Of a stretch of DNA of 64,000 nucleotides, positions 1 to 9,017 are shown one piece after another; position 1 is the stretch's first letter, and each line of letters begins with the position of its first letter. Position numbers and translations under genes: made by a program. The stretch spans positions 62,001 through 126,000 of the forward strand of contig NZ_PCPB01000001.1 of the NCBI RefSeq assembly GCF_002979535.1. Direction: 5' to 3'. Under the pieces are notes generated by a model. That model was not told the DNA's origin, searched no databases, and saw only the letters and a list, made by a program, of their open reading frames with translations. This DNA is from Brevundimonas sp. MYb52 (GTDB lineage Bacteria; Pseudomonadota; Alphaproteobacteria; Caulobacterales; Caulobacteraceae).

Positions 1-1599
1 CGCAAGATCGTCAACGGCGAGGTGCCCGAGGTTCTGAAGGACGCCACCATCTACAGCCTCGACATGGGGGCGCTGCTGGCCGGCACCCGCTATCGCGGCG
101 ACTTCGAGGAGCGTCTGAAACAGGTCGTCAAGGAACTGGAGACGCACGAAAACGCGGTCCTGTTCATCGACGAAATCCACACGGTGATCGGCGCTGGCGC
201 GACGTCGGGCGGGGCTATGGACGCCTCCAACCTGCTGAAGCCTGCCCTGGCCTCAGGCAGCCTGCGCTGCATGGGTTCGACCACCTACAAGGAGTACCGT
301 CAGCACTTCGAGAAGGACCGCGCCCTGGTGCGTCGCTTCCAGAAGATCGACGTCAATGAGCCGACGGTCGAGGACACGGTGAAGATCCTCAAGGGTCTGA
401 AGACGACCTACGAGACCCACCACAAGCTGCGCTACACCGACGCCGCCATTCGCACGGCGGTCGATCTGTCGGCGCGCTACATCACCGACCGCAAGCTGCC
501 GGACAAGGCCATCGACGTGATCGACGAGGCGGGGGCGTCGCAGATGCTGCTGCCGGAATCCAAGCGCAAGAAGGTCATCGGTCAGAAGGAGGTCGAGGCC
601 GTCATCGCCAAGATGGCCCGCATCCCGCCGAAGTCGGTCAGCAAGTCGGACACGGAATCCCTGCGCGAGCTGGAATCCGATCTGAAGCGCGTCGTCTATG
701 GCCAGGAGCAGGCCATCGATCAGGTCTCGGCGGCGATGAAGCTGGCGCGGGCGGGTCTGCGTGATCCGAACAAGCCCATCGGCGCCTTCCTGTTCAGCGG
801 CCCGACCGGCGTCGGCAAGACGGAGGTCGCCAAGCAACTCGCCGCCACGCTCGGCATCGAGATGCAGCGCTTCGACATGTCGGAATACATGGAGCGTCAC
901 ACGGTCAGCCGCCTGATCGGCGCCCCTCCGGGCTATGTCGGCCATGACCAGGGCGGTCTGCTGACCGACGCCGTCGACCAGCACCCGCACTCGGTGGTGC
1001 TGCTGGACGAGATCGAGAAGGCCCACCCCGACGTCTACAACATCCTGTTGCAGGTGATGGACAACGGGACGCTGACCGACGCCATCGGCAAGAAGGTCGA
1101 CTTCAGGAACGTCATCCTGATCATGACCACCAACGCCGGGGCCGCCGACAACGCCCGCGCCTCCATCGGCTTCGGCCGGGGCAAGGTCGAGGGCGAGGAC
1201 GACAAGGCCATCCAACGCCTGTTCGCGCCGGAGTTCCGCAACCGCCTGGACGCCATCGTGGCCTTCAAGCCGCTGGGCGCCGAGACGATCCGCTCGGTGG
1301 TCGGCAAGTTCATGATGCAGCTGGACGCCCAGCTGGCGGACCGCAACATCACCATCGAACTGACCGACGAGGCCACCGACTGGCTGGCCAAGAACGGCTT
1401 CGACGAACTGTATGGCGCACGGCCCCTGGCCCGCGTCATTCAGGAACACATCAAGAAGCCTCTGGCCGACGACATCCTGTTCGGTCGCCTGACCCGCGGC
1501 GGCCACGTCAAGGTCGAGCTGAAGGACGGCAAGATCGCCTTCGACATCACCCCGGCCAAGGGCGCGGCGGTGAAGGAGGACGAGGAAGCAACGGCCTGA
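1..1599 (+). CDS. clpA: ATP-dependent Clp protease ATP-binding subunit ClpA (5' end missing)
   Basis: This is the C-terminal two-thirds of ClpA, the AAA+ unfoldase that feeds substrates to ClpP in the cytoplasm. The reading frame is open from base 1, so the N-domain and the first Walker A lie outside the window. Visible are the D1 Walker B ([14 protein letters not shown]), the D2 Walker A ([13 protein letters not shown]), the D2 Walker B ([12 protein letters not shown]) and the C-terminal D2-small domain with [10 protein letters not shown]. The acidic, Ala-rich tail ends at a TGA. A strong intrinsic terminator follows. The family assignment is secure. ClpB is less likely because the ClpB middle coiled coil is absent between D1 and D2. 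Confidence 0.97.
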   Translation, partial: RKIVNGEVPEVLKDATIYSLDMGALLAGTRYRGDFEERLKQVVKELETHENAVLFIDEIHTVIGAGATSGGAMDASNLLKPALASGSLRCMGSTTYKEYRQHFEKDRALVRRFQKIDVNEPTVEDTVKILKGLKTTYETHHKLRYTDAAIRTAVDLSARYITDRKLPDKAIDVIDEAGASQMLLPESKRKKVIGQKEVEAVIAKMARIPPKSVSKSDTESLRELESDLKRVVYGQEQAIDQVSAAMKLARAGLRDPNKPIGAFLFSGPTGVGKTEVAKQLAATLGIEMQRFDMSEYMERHTVSRLIGAPPGYVGHDQGGLLTDAVDQHPHSVVLLDEIEKAHPDVYNILLQVMDNGTLTDAIGKKVDFRNVILIMTTNAGAADNARASIGFGRGKVEGEDDKAIQRLFAPEFRNRLDAIVAFKPLGAETIRSVVGKFMMQLDAQLADRNITIELTDEATDWLAKNGFDELYGARPLARVIQEHIKKPLADDILFGRLTRGGHVKVELKDGKIAFDITPAKGAAVKEDEEATA

Positions 1600-1624
1600 T
1601 TTTGGCAGCGACTTCGTGAGTTGG

Positions 1625-1655
1625 AGGCCCGGGTGGAAACGCCCGGGCCTTTTTC
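1625..1655 (+). terminator. Intrinsic terminator of clpA
   Basis: A 9-bp perfect stem (1625-1633 pairing with 1642-1650) with an 8-nt loop is followed by a run of T. It begins 26 bases after the clpA stop. Confidence 0.9.
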
Positions 1656-1698
1656 TTTGTCGAGTGGCGCGGCATGGTTGGCGTGAGTGGAGGGACGC

Positions 1699-2274
1699 AT
1701 GACCGCAGTGCTGACGGAGCGGCAGAAGAAGTGGTTCGCCACAGTCCAGGCCAATCTGGAGAAGAACACCGGCAAGCCTCTGGCCGATTGGGTCACGATC
1801 ATGAAGACCTGTCCCGAGACCGGGCCGCGCGCTCAAGCCGCCTGGTTGAAGGCTGAATACGGCGTAGGGCAGAACCACGCGGCGCAGATATTGGACGCCT
1901 GCCGCCCCGCTGATGGCCCCGGCTGGGACGAGCCCGAGGCCCTACGCGTCGCCTTGTGGAAGGATGCGGCTTCGCTGGCGATCCTTGAGGCGGTCGAGCG
2001 CGTCGCCGATGGCGTCGAGGGTGTGATCGCGGGTCAGCGCAAGGGCTACACGTCCTTCTCGCGCAGCGTGCAGTTCGCGGCCCTGCGTCCGTTGAAGGGC
2101 GGACGGGCCTTGCTGGGGTTGAAGCTGTTGCCCGAGGTCTCGCCGCGCCTGTCGTCATCCGCACGGCGCGAATCCTGGTCCGAGCGCCTGACGGCCACGG
2201 TCGAACTGGACGCCGCCGATCAGGCGGACGCCGAAATCAGCCGCCTGTTCGCACAGGCGGCGGACAATGGGTGA
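1699..2274 (+). CDS. DUF4287/DUF5655 domain protein
   Basis: Cytoplasmic protein of 191 residues with no known biochemical role. The N-terminal ~75 residues (RQKKWFATVQANLEKNTGK, then a GVGQNHAAQ segment) fit DUF4287. The C-terminal ~90 residues, with GYTSFSRSVQFAALRPLKGG, fit DUF5655, a fold also seen near transport and restriction proteins. An in-frame GTG lies at 1687, but GGAGGG at 1690-1695 positions the ribosome for the ATG at 1699, which I use. It stands alone between the clpA terminator and a repeat element. Confidence 0.85.
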   Translation: MTAVLTERQKKWFATVQANLEKNTGKPLADWVTIMKTCPETGPRAQAAWLKAEYGVGQNHAAQILDACRPADGPGWDEPEALRVALWKDAASLAILEAVERVADGVEGVIAGQRKGYTSFSRSVQFAALRPLKGGRALLGLKLLPEVSPRLSSSARRESWSERLTATVELDAADQADAEISRLFAQAADNG

Positions 2275-2277
2275 TGA

Positions 2278-2420
2278 ACTTTCCTCCCTGTTCGCGGAGC
2301 GAATGGGGAGGTGGATCGGACGCGAAGCGGACGAGACGGAGGGGGCGACTCGACGGCTGACGTTACGCCGCCCCCTCCACCGCTACGCGGTCCCCCTCCC
2401 CACGAGTGGGGAGGAAAGGG
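2278..2420. repeat. Palindromic intergenic repeat (CCTCCCC-type)
   Basis: The gap holds complementary G/C-rich arms. The right part (2395-2403 against 2406-2414) is a tight hairpin of the form CCTCCCCAC/GTGGGGAGG. The left part contains TTCGCGGAGCGAA and an AATGGGGAGG arm. The same CCTCCCC/GGGGAGG motif recurs at 28520-28544. This resembles REP-like intergenic elements of alphaproteobacteria. No convincing gene lies here. Confidence 0.6.
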
Positions 2421-2423
2421 AGG

Positions 2424-2729
2424 TCAGCGCTTGCGACCCAGGGCGCTGAGCAGCACCGCCGCGCCGGCCAGGATGCCGGTGGTCAGCAGGGGTTTGCGGC
2501 GGGCGAAGTCCAGACCCTTGCGGGCCGGGTCGCGCAGGTCGGCGGGGGCCTTGTCCACCATCCCGTCCAGGCCGTCGATGACGCGGCCATAGGCGTCCAG
2601 CGCCTTGCCCTTGACCTCGTTCAGCCTGCCTTCGACTTGCAGCTTGCTGTCGCCGGTCAGGCGGCCGATGCCGCCCTGGGCCTTGCCCTTCAGTTCCGTC
2701 GCGACGCCTTCGATACGTTGATCGGTCAT
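2424..2729 (-). CDS. CsbD family stress-response protein
   Basis: Small protein of 101 residues. The N-terminal half (IEGVATELKGKAQGGIGRLTGD, then VEGRLNEVKGKAL) carries the repeated GKxQ/GKA pattern of CsbD, a stress-induced family of unknown mechanism. The C-terminus adds a hydrophobic stretch (LLTTGILAGAAVLLSAL) followed by GRKR. This is probably a single membrane anchor, similar to YqjD/ElaB-like tails. It is convergent with the DUF4287 gene across a repeat. Confidence 0.88.
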   Translation of the reverse strand: MTDQRIEGVATELKGKAQGGIGRLTGDSKLQVEGRLNEVKGKALDAYGRVIDGLDGMVDKAPADLRDPARKGLDFARRKPLLTTGILAGAAVLLSALGRKR

Positions 2730-2818
2730 GGTGATCCCTGAATGTGAGGAGGAGACTCACATTGGAAGCGTATTGCGGCGCCGCAAGTTCCTCAGAACCT
2801 CGGCCATGCGGCGACTTG

Positions 2819-3964
2819 TCAGCCTTTGCGATAGGGCGACAGGTCGGCCGTCATGGCGTCCATTTCCGCCTCGACCGCTGGGCGTTCGTTGTCCAGATAG
2901 CGGGCGACCGGATCGCGCAGAGCCGGATCGGCGATCCAGTGGGCGGAATAGACGGGGGAGGGCAGGTAGCCGCGCGCGATCTTGTGCTCGCCCTGGGCGC
3001 CGGCCTCGACGCGCGCCAGGCCGCGCGCGATGGCGAAGTCGATGGCCTGATAGTAGCAGAGCTCGAAATGGAGGAAGGGGACCTCCTCCAGCGCGCCCCA
3101 CTGACGGCCATAGAGGGCCTCGCGGCCGATGAAGTTCAGCGCCCCGGCGATGGGCGTCTCGTCCCGGAAGGCCATGACCAGGGCGATGCGGTCCGCCATG
3201 CTGGCGCCGACGCGGGCGAAGAAGTCGCGCGTCAGATAGGGGCGGCCCCATTTGCGGTCGCCGGTGTCCATGTAGAAGGCGAAGAAGGCGTCCCAGTGAG
3301 CTTCGGTGATGTCGGCGCCGGTCAGGACGCGGATGTCGAGGCCAGCCTGCGCCTCGCGCCGCTCGCGGCGGATGGTCTTGCGTCGATTGGACGACAGGGC
3401 GGCGAGGAAGTCGTCGAAGGTCTGATAGCCCTCGTTGCGCCAGATAAATTGGATGTCGCGGCGCGGCAGCAGGCCCGCCTGGGTCATGGCGCGCCATTCC
3501 GGCTCGATCGGGAAGTTGACGTGCAGCGACGAGATGCCGAGGCGCTCGACCAGGGTCAACGCGCCTTGCAACAGGGCCTCGCGCACGGTCGCGGCCTCTG
3601 TGCCGGGCGAATGCAGGAAGCGCGGCCCCGTCGCGGGCGTGAAGGGCACGGCGCCCAGAAGCTTGGGATAGTAGCGGCCGCCGGCGCGCTGATAGGCGTC
3701 GGCCCAGTTGTGGTCGAAGACGTATTCGCCCTGGCTGTGACCCTTCAGATAGAGGGGCATGACGCCGATCACGGCGCCGTCGTCATCATGCAGGGACAGG
3801 TGGCGCGCCGCCCAGCCCTGGGACGGGACGGCGCTGCCCGACGCCTCGCAGGCGTGCAGGAAGTCGTAGGAGACGAAGGGATCGCCGGTCGGGGTCGCGC
3901 TGGCGTCCCACGCGTCCCGGCCTATGGCGGCGATCCCGTCGTTGACCTGAAGCGTGAAGCTCAC
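2819..3964 (-). CDS. GNAT/FemAB-like N-acetyltransferase (COG3146 family)
   Basis: 381-residue soluble protein of the peptidogalycan-biosynthesis/recognition family (COG3146, FemAB-like GNAT fold). Diagnostic stretches are the FYMDTGDRKWGRPYLTRDFF segment, GALNFIGREALYGRQWGA, a LCYYQAIDFAIARGL helix and EHKIARGYLP near the C-terminus. The substrate is unknown. It starts with GTG whose GTGA overlaps the stop of the RidA gene, so the two are translationally coupled. Confidence 0.88.
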   Translation of the reverse strand: MSFTLQVNDGIAAIGRDAWDASATPTGDPFVSYDFLHACEASGSAVPSQGWAARHLSLHDDDGAVIGVMPLYLKGHSQGEYVFDHNWADAYQRAGGRYYPKLLGAVPFTPATGPRFLHSPGTEAATVREALLQGALTLVERLGISSLHVNFPIEPEWRAMTQAGLLPRRDIQFIWRNEGYQTFDDFLAALSSNRRKTIRRERREAQAGLDIRVLTGADITEAHWDAFFAFYMDTGDRKWGRPYLTRDFFARVGASMADRIALVMAFRDETPIAGALNFIGREALYGRQWGALEEVPFLHFELCYYQAIDFAIARGLARVEAGAQGEHKIARGYLPSPVYSAHWIADPALRDPVARYLDNERPAVEAEMDAMTADLSPYRKG

Positions 3965-4419
3965 TTCACCTCGATGATGGCGTCGATTTCCACGGCGAAG
4001 CCGAGCGGCAGCTTGTAGACGCCGACGGCCGAACGGGCGTGTTTGCCGGCGTCGCCGAAGACTTCGACCATCAGGTCCGAGCAGCCGTTGATGACGGCGG
4101 GGATGGCGATGAAGTCCGGGCCAGCCTGGACGAATCCGCCCAGCTTGACGATGCGCACGACGCGATCGAGGTCGCCGTCAACGGCGGCGTTGATCTGGGC
4201 CAGCAGGTTGATGCCGCACAGGCGGGCGGCCTCGGCGGCCTGCTCCGGGGTTACGTCCACGCCGACGGTGCCCTTGATGCCGCCGTTGGCGTCGTTCGAC
4301 AACTGGCCCGAGATCAGGACCTGGTTGCCGGTGCGGACGTAGGAGACGTAGCTGGCGACCGGCTTGGCGGGCTCGGGCAGGGTGATGCCGAGTTCGGCGA
4401 TGCGGGCGTGGATGCTCAT
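3961..4419 (-). CDS. RidA family protein
   Basis: 152-residue member of the RidA/YjgF/Rid family, which hydrolyses reactive enamine/imine intermediates released by PLP enzymes. The frame is open further upstream. MSIHARIAELG starts at the ATG at 4417-4419 with a GGAG-type site just upstream, and this gives the normal family length. Characteristic elements are VLISGQLSND, a GINLLAQINAAV stretch and a C-terminal PLGFAVEIDAIIEV. Its stop overlaps the start of the following acetyltransferase gene. Confidence 0.9.
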   Translation of the reverse strand: MSIHARIAELGITLPEPAKPVASYVSYVRTGNQVLISGQLSNDANGGIKGTVGVDVTPEQAAEAARLCGINLLAQINAAVDGDLDRVVRIVKLGGFVQAGPDFIAIPAVINGCSDLMVEVFGDAGKHARSAVGVYKLPLGFAVEIDAIIEVK

Positions 4420-4474
4420 GTCGGAGACTCCGTTGAAGGGGTTGAGCGGGGTGTAGCGCGCCAGACGGGCGGCG

Positions 4475-5737
4475 TCATCCGGGCTTCTTGAGCGCACGGC
4501 CCGCGACCACGGCGGCGGCGCCGAATTTGGCGCGCAGGGCGTCGATGGCGGTCTCGGTTTTCAGGGCGCGGGTCTCGGCGGTGGCGAACAGGCCAGCGGG
4601 GGCGGCGCTGGCTTCGGCGATCTCGGCCAGGCCGATGCCGATCAGGCGATAGGCCTCGCCTAGTTCGGGCCTCAGCAGATCGCGTCCGGCGGAAAACAGC
4701 ACGCGCGCCGTCTGCACCGGCTCAGCCAGGGTGATGCGGCGGGTGACGATCCTGAAATCGGCCTTGCGGAGTTTCAGCACCACCACGCGGCTGGCCACGC
4801 CGTCGCGGCGGGCTTTCGAGGCCAGCTTCTCGCACAGGGGCCACAACTCCGCCTCCAGATCCTCGGCGGTGGTCAGGTCGTCGTTGAAGGTGGTCTCGGC
4901 GCTCATGCCGCGCCGGTCGTGGTCCGGCCTGACGGGACGTGCATCACGAGCGTGGCTGAGGTCATAGAGGCGTAGGCCCGTCTCGCCGTAACGCCGGATC
5001 AGGTCCTTGACGTCGGCGGCGGCCAGGTCGCCCACCGTGGCGAATCCGTCGGACCGCAGGGTGCGTCCGAACACCGGGCCGACACCGGGCAGGATGTTGA
5101 CCGGACGCGAGGCCAGCAGGCCCTTGGCCTCGACCGCGCCGATGACGGAAAAGCCGCGCGGCTTGTCCAGTTCAGACGCGATCTTGGCCAGGAAGCGGTT
5201 GGGGGCCAGGCCGATAGAGACGGTCAGGCCCGTTTCGTCCTCGATCCACTTCTGCAGGCGGATCAGTTGAAAGGCCGGCGGGCCGCCGTTCAGGCGCTCG
5301 GTCCCGGCCAGGTCGATCCAGGCCTCGTCCAGCGACAGGGTCTGGACCAGGGGTGTCAGCTTGCCGACGGCGCCGAAGATGCGCTCGCTCTCGGCCACAT
5401 ACTTGCGGAAGTCGGGCTTGATGACGACGGCGTCCGGGCAGGCCTTCAGCGCCTTGTACATCGGCATGGCCGAGCCGACGCCGTGCAGGCGGGCGACGTA
5501 ACAGGCGGTGGAGACCACGCCGCGCTTGCCGCCGCCGATGATGACCGGCTTGTCGCGGAGTTCAGGCCGGTCGCGCTTCTCGACGGAGGCGTAGAAGGCG
5601 TCGCAGTCCAGGTGGGCGATGGTCAGATCGCCCAGTTCGTCATGGCTGACGACCCGACGCGAGGCGCACGATGGGCACCGCTCGACCTTGCGGTCGCCGG
5701 TCCACAGGCAGTCGCGGCAGATGGCCTTCAGACCCAA
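4475..5737 (-). CDS. dinB: DNA polymerase IV (Y-family) with N-terminal Cys ribbon
   Basis: Translesion polymerase of the Y family. The palm contains IAHLDCDAFYASVEKRD, with catalytic Asp in HLDCDAF, and SLDEAWIDL carries the second acidic pair. VNILPGVGPVFG is the HhH thumb motif. Before the polymerase core sits CRDC-x(9)-CPSC, a probable zinc ribbon of about 35 residues seen in alphaproteobacterial DinB. The frame is open to 5800. I place the start at the TTG at 5735-5737 because CGGAG lies 6 bases upstream; an ATG at 5800 would add 21 residues without a clear ribosome site. It is divergent from divK. Confidence 0.9.
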   Translation of the reverse strand: MGLKAICRDCLWTGDRKVERCPSCASRRVVSHDELGDLTIAHLDCDAFYASVEKRDRPELRDKPVIIGGGKRGVVSTACYVARLHGVGSAMPMYKALKACPDAVVIKPDFRKYVAESERIFGAVGKLTPLVQTLSLDEAWIDLAGTERLNGGPPAFQLIRLQKWIEDETGLTVSIGLAPNRFLAKIASELDKPRGFSVIGAVEAKGLLASRPVNILPGVGPVFGRTLRSDGFATVGDLAAADVKDLIRRYGETGLRLYDLSHARDARPVRPDHDRRGMSAETTFNDDLTTAEDLEAELWPLCEKLASKARRDGVASRVVVLKLRKADFRIVTRRITLAEPVQTARVLFSAGRDLLRPELGEAYRLIGIGLAEIAEASAAPAGLFATAETRALKTETAIDALRAKFGAAAVVAGRALKKPG

Positions 5738-5894
5738 GTGAGACTCCGTTCGCGCTCCAGCGGCGCGAAGTGCGATAGCGCAAAGAAAAAGCGGCTTCAC
5801 CTCAACTTAAGACTGCATGGGCCAGTGTGCATCCGAAGAAGGCGAAAAGCCCTGCGCTACAGCGCGAATTATTGGCGAAAGAGCCGGGTGGCGG

Positions 5895-6260
5895 ATGTCC
5901 AAGAAAGTCCTCATTGTCGAGGATAACGAGCTGAACATGAAGCTTTTTCATGATCTGCTCGATTCCCAGGGCTATCAGACCCTGCAGACCCGCGAAGGGC
6001 TGCAGGCGCTCGCCATTGCGCGCGAGCATCGCCCTGACCTGATCCTGATGGACATTCAGTTGCCGGAGATTTCCGGCCTGGAAGTGACCAAGTGGCTCAA
6101 GGACGACGAAGAGCTGAACCATATCCCTGTCATCGCCGTTACAGCCTTCGCCATGAAGGGTGACGAGGAACGGATCAGACAGGGCGGCTGCGAGGCCTAT
6201 ATCTCCAAGCCTATTTCGGTGGTGTCGTTCCTTGAGACGATCCGCAAGCATCTGGGGTAG
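5895..6260 (+). CDS. divK: Single-domain response regulator DivK
   Basis: 121-residue lone receiver domain. Acidic pocket E9-D10, phosphoacceptor D53 in LILMDIQLP, Thr in VIAVTAFAM and Lys in ISKPIS are all present. In Caulobacter, DivK is phosphorylated by DivJ and dephosphorylated by PleC, and it controls the CckA-CtrA cascade and polarity. The near-complete match to DivK and the immediately following pleD make this assignment firm. The start at 5895 gives a receiver without a spurious N-terminal extension. I saw no full CtrA box (TTAA-N7-TTAA) upstream. Confidence 0.96.
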   Translation: MSKKVLIVEDNELNMKLFHDLLDSQGYQTLQTREGLQALAIAREHRPDLILMDIQLPEISGLEVTKWLKDDEELNHIPVIAVTAFAMKGDEERIRQGGCEAYISKPISVVSFLETIRKHLG

Positions 6261-6266
6261 GGCCTC

Positions 6267-7631
6267 ATGAGCGCGCGCATCCTGGTGGTTGACGACGTCG
6301 AGACCAATGTCCGACTGCTCGAAGCCAAGCTGACGATCGAGTATTTCGACGCCCTGACCTGCGGCGACGGTCTGACGGCTATCGCACTGGCGACGTCGGA
6401 ACAGCCTGACCTGATCCTTCTTGATGTCATGATGCCGGGCATGGATGGGTTCGAGACCTGTCGCCGGCTCAAGGAGGATCCGAAGACGCGGCATATCCCG
6501 GTGGTGCTGGTGACGGCGCTGGACGGGCGGCAGGATCGGATCAGGGGACTGGAAGCCGGCGCCGACGACTTCCTGACCAAGCCGCTGGACGATGTGATTC
6601 TGATGGCGCGGGTCAGGAGCCTGACCCGGCTGAAGATGGTCATGGACGAACTGCGTGAGCGCGAGGAGAGCGGACGGCGCGTCGGCGTCGACACCGCCGG
6701 CGTGGCGCGACTGAAGGGTTCGGGCGGGCGTGTCCTGGTGGTGGACGACAATGCCCTGCAAGCCGCCAAGGTGGCCCAGGAACTGGCGGTCGAGCATCGC
6801 CCACTGATTGAGGCAGACCCGGCGGCGGCGCTGGAGGCTGCGCGCGGTCCGGTCGATCTGATGATCGTCAATGTGACCTCGGACGGTTTTGATGGGCTGC
6901 GTCTGATCGCCCAGGCCCGTTCCAAGGAGCCGACACGGCGACTGCCGATCCTGGCCCTGGTGGATTCGCAGGACCGGCCTCGGCTGCTGAAGGCGCTGGA
7001 ACTGGGCGCCAATGATCTTCTGACGCGACCGGTGGACCCCGAAGAACTGTCGGCGCGGGTGCGGACCCAGGTGCGGCGCAAGCGCTATGGCGATTTCCTG
7101 CGCGAGAAGCTGGACCACAGCCTGGAGATGGCCGTCACGGACGCCCTGACCGGGCTGCATAACCGTCGCTACATGACGAATCAGCTTCAGGCTCTGGTGG
7201 CGCGCACCAATCGCGGCGGCGAGCCAGTGGCGGTGCTGGTGCTGGACATCGACCACTTCAAGGCCGTCAACGACGGATTTGGCCACGACGCCGGGGACGA
7301 AGTCCTGCGCGAGTTTTCGGTGCGGCTGGCGACCAATGTGCGCGCGGTCGATCTGCCGTGTCGATTCGGCGGCGAGGAATTCGTGGTGGTCATGCCCGGC
7401 ACGACGCTGGAAGACGCCCACCGCATCGCAGAGCGTATCCGTCGCGACGTGGGCTCGGCGCCCTTCCGCGTCATGGACGGCAAGGCGCACCTGAACGTCA
7501 CTGTCTCTGTCGGAGTGGCCGCCACGACAGGGGCGGAGGATACGCCGGAATCCTTGCTGAAGCGGGCAGACGAGGGCGTCTATGAGGCCAAGGCTTCGGG
7601 ACGCAACAAGGTCGTCGCCCGCGCGGCCTGA
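6267..7631 (+). CDS. pleD: Diguanylate cyclase response regulator PleD
   Basis: 454-residue protein of REC-REC-GGDEF architecture that makes cyclic di-GMP at the cell pole and drives the swarmer-to-stalked transition. The first receiver has D9/D10 and phosphoacceptor D53. The second (about 150-270) begins VLVVDDNALQ but lacks the canonical phospho-Asp context, as in known PleD. The cyclase domain (about 295-452) has the active-site GGEEF. The inhibitory I-site RAVD lies five residues before it, so product inhibition is expected. It follows divK by 6 bases, so they form one operon. Confidence 0.96.
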   Translation: MSARILVVDDVETNVRLLEAKLTIEYFDALTCGDGLTAIALATSEQPDLILLDVMMPGMDGFETCRRLKEDPKTRHIPVVLVTALDGRQDRIRGLEAGADDFLTKPLDDVILMARVRSLTRLKMVMDELREREESGRRVGVDTAGVARLKGSGGRVLVVDDNALQAAKVAQELAVEHRPLIEADPAAALEAARGPVDLMIVNVTSDGFDGLRLIAQARSKEPTRRLPILALVDSQDRPRLLKALELGANDLLTRPVDPEELSARVRTQVRRKRYGDFLREKLDHSLEMAVTDALTGLHNRRYMTNQLQALVARTNRGGEPVAVLVLDIDHFKAVNDGFGHDAGDEVLREFSVRLATNVRAVDLPCRFGGEEFVVVMPGTTLEDAHRIAERIRRDVGSAPFRVMDGKAHLNVTVSVGVAATTGAEDTPESLLKRADEGVYEAKASGRNKVVARAA

Positions 7632-7659
7632 GCCGTCTTTCTCATTGATCGAACAACGA

Positions 7660-7689
7660 AAAACGCCCGGCTGAAAAGCCGGGCGTTTT
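7660..7689. terminator. Bidirectional terminator between pleD and rpmG
   Basis: A perfect 13-bp stem (7660-7672 with 7677-7689) with a GAAA loop carries A-tract and T-tract flanks. It can terminate both pleD and the convergent rpmG transcript. Confidence 0.92.
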
Positions 7690-7734
7690 GAATTCTGCAG
7701 TCAAGCGAGGCCCGAGGGCCGGGCGGTTAAGCCC

Positions 7735-7902
<168 letters not shown>

Positions 7903-8028
7903 CGGAATTACCTTTGCGACGGCGAAAGCCGCATGAAACGAGAGGCGCGGAACATACTCAGGCGGAGATCAAAGTCAACGCCCGCGATGTCGCGTTGAGG
8001 ATTGGCTTCTAGCGACTAGGCTGTCGGA

Positions 8029-8595
8029 ATGAAAGCCATGACCTCGATCGCCCTTGCGGCCGCCGCTCTGACCCTGTCGTCCCTGCCAACCTCGGCGCGG
8101 GCGGACACGCCGCAGGACGCCTTCTTCAAGAACCTGAGCACCCTGTGCGGGCAGAAGTTCGAGGGCAGGGTCGTCACCACCGACGCCGCCGATTCGGACT
8201 TCGCCAGTCAGAGACTCTTGATGCACGTGCGCGACTGCACAGCCGAAGAGATTCGCATTCCCTTCTGGGTCGGCGCCGACCGCTCGCGGACCTGGGTGGT
8301 GACGCGCACCGCGACCGGCCTGCGGCTGAAGCACGATCACCGCCACGACGACGGCACGACCGACACCCTCCACTGGTATGGCGGCGATACGGCGGGCGCC
8401 GGCACGGCCGAGCGGCAGGAGTTCCCGGTGGATCAGGAATCCATTGACCTGTTCAACGCCAACAACGCCTCGGTCTCGACCACCAACGTCTGGGCGATGG
8501 AAATCCATCCCCGGCACATGTTCGCCTATGAACTGCGTCGCCCCAGCCGTCATTTCCGCGTCGAGTTCGACCTGACCAAGCCGGTCGCCCAATAG
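8029..8595 (+). CDS. Secreted hypothetical protein
   Basis: 188-residue protein with a signal peptide: a basic start, an ALAAAALTLSSLP hydrophobic core and an Ala-x-Ala site (ARA) near residue 25. The mature part has two Cys (in LCGQKF and RDCTAEE) that could form a disulfide. His/Asp-rich DHRHDDG and a TLHWYGGD stretch are notable. I do not recognise a functional family. A second ATG at 8038 is possible. It is convergent with the DUF5990 gene, 4 bases away. Confidence 0.75.
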   Translation: MKAMTSIALAAAALTLSSLPTSARADTPQDAFFKNLSTLCGQKFEGRVVTTDAADSDFASQRLLMHVRDCTAEEIRIPFWVGADRSRTWVVTRTATGLRLKHDHRHDDGTTDTLHWYGGDTAGAGTAERQEFPVDQESIDLFNANNASVSTTNVWAMEIHPRHMFAYELRRPSRHFRVEFDLTKPVAQ

Positions 8596-8599
8596 AGGC

Positions 8600-9013
8600 T
8601 TAGAGGGCTTTCCACGGCTCCAGCGGGCGGACGGTGGCGCAGGCGGGGCCGCCGTCCTTGGCCCGACCCGGCAGGCGAACCTCCAGCGTGCGGCCTTGCC
8701 GCGCGGCGGCCAGCAGGTCGGCGGGAATGTCGTGGACGTCGATCTTGGCTCGGCGGCTCCAGGTCGGGCCGGCAAAGCCCGCATGGGTTCCGATGCCGAT
8801 ATAGACGAAGCGACGTTCCGACCCCTCGCGCCGCACAAAGGGGCCGGTCAGATGGTTGTCGTCGTTCAGGGGGATGGGGGCGTCCAGCGACAGCGGGGCC
8901 TCGGTCGCGGTCACGGCGTCGACCGGCTCGCCGTCCTTGCCTTGCAGGCTGTAGCAGACGCCCGGCACGGGATCGTGGATGGTCAGGCGCAAGGTGATCG
9001 TCTGCTTGCCCAT
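8600..9013 (-). CDS. DUF5990 family protein
   Basis: 137-residue cytoplasmic protein beginning MGKQTITLRLTIHDPVPG. It has the family pattern YSLQGKDGE early, GPFVRREGSERRFVYIG in the middle and KIDVHDIP near the C-terminus. Function is unknown. The frame extends 9 codons further upstream, but the ATG at 9011-9013 lies only 4 bases past the stop of the NUDIX gene and gives the usual family N-terminus. It is probably the third gene of an rnr-NUDIX-DUF5990 operon. Confidence 0.82.
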   Translation of the reverse strand: MGKQTITLRLTIHDPVPGVCYSLQGKDGEPVDAVTATEAPLSLDAPIPLNDDNHLTGPFVRREGSERRFVYIGIGTHAGFAGPTWSRRAKIDVHDIPADLLAAARQGRTLEVRLPGRAKDGGPACATVRPLEPWKAL

Positions 9014-9017
9014 CGCG

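Noticed and set aside
253..1878. A 541-codon minus-strand frame opposite clpA
   Set aside because: It is a shadow of conserved AAA+ motifs and runs across the clpA terminator.
5801..5894. A CtrA binding box upstream of divK
   Set aside because: Only isolated TTAA-like half-sites occur; the TTAA-N7-TTAA spacing is not met.
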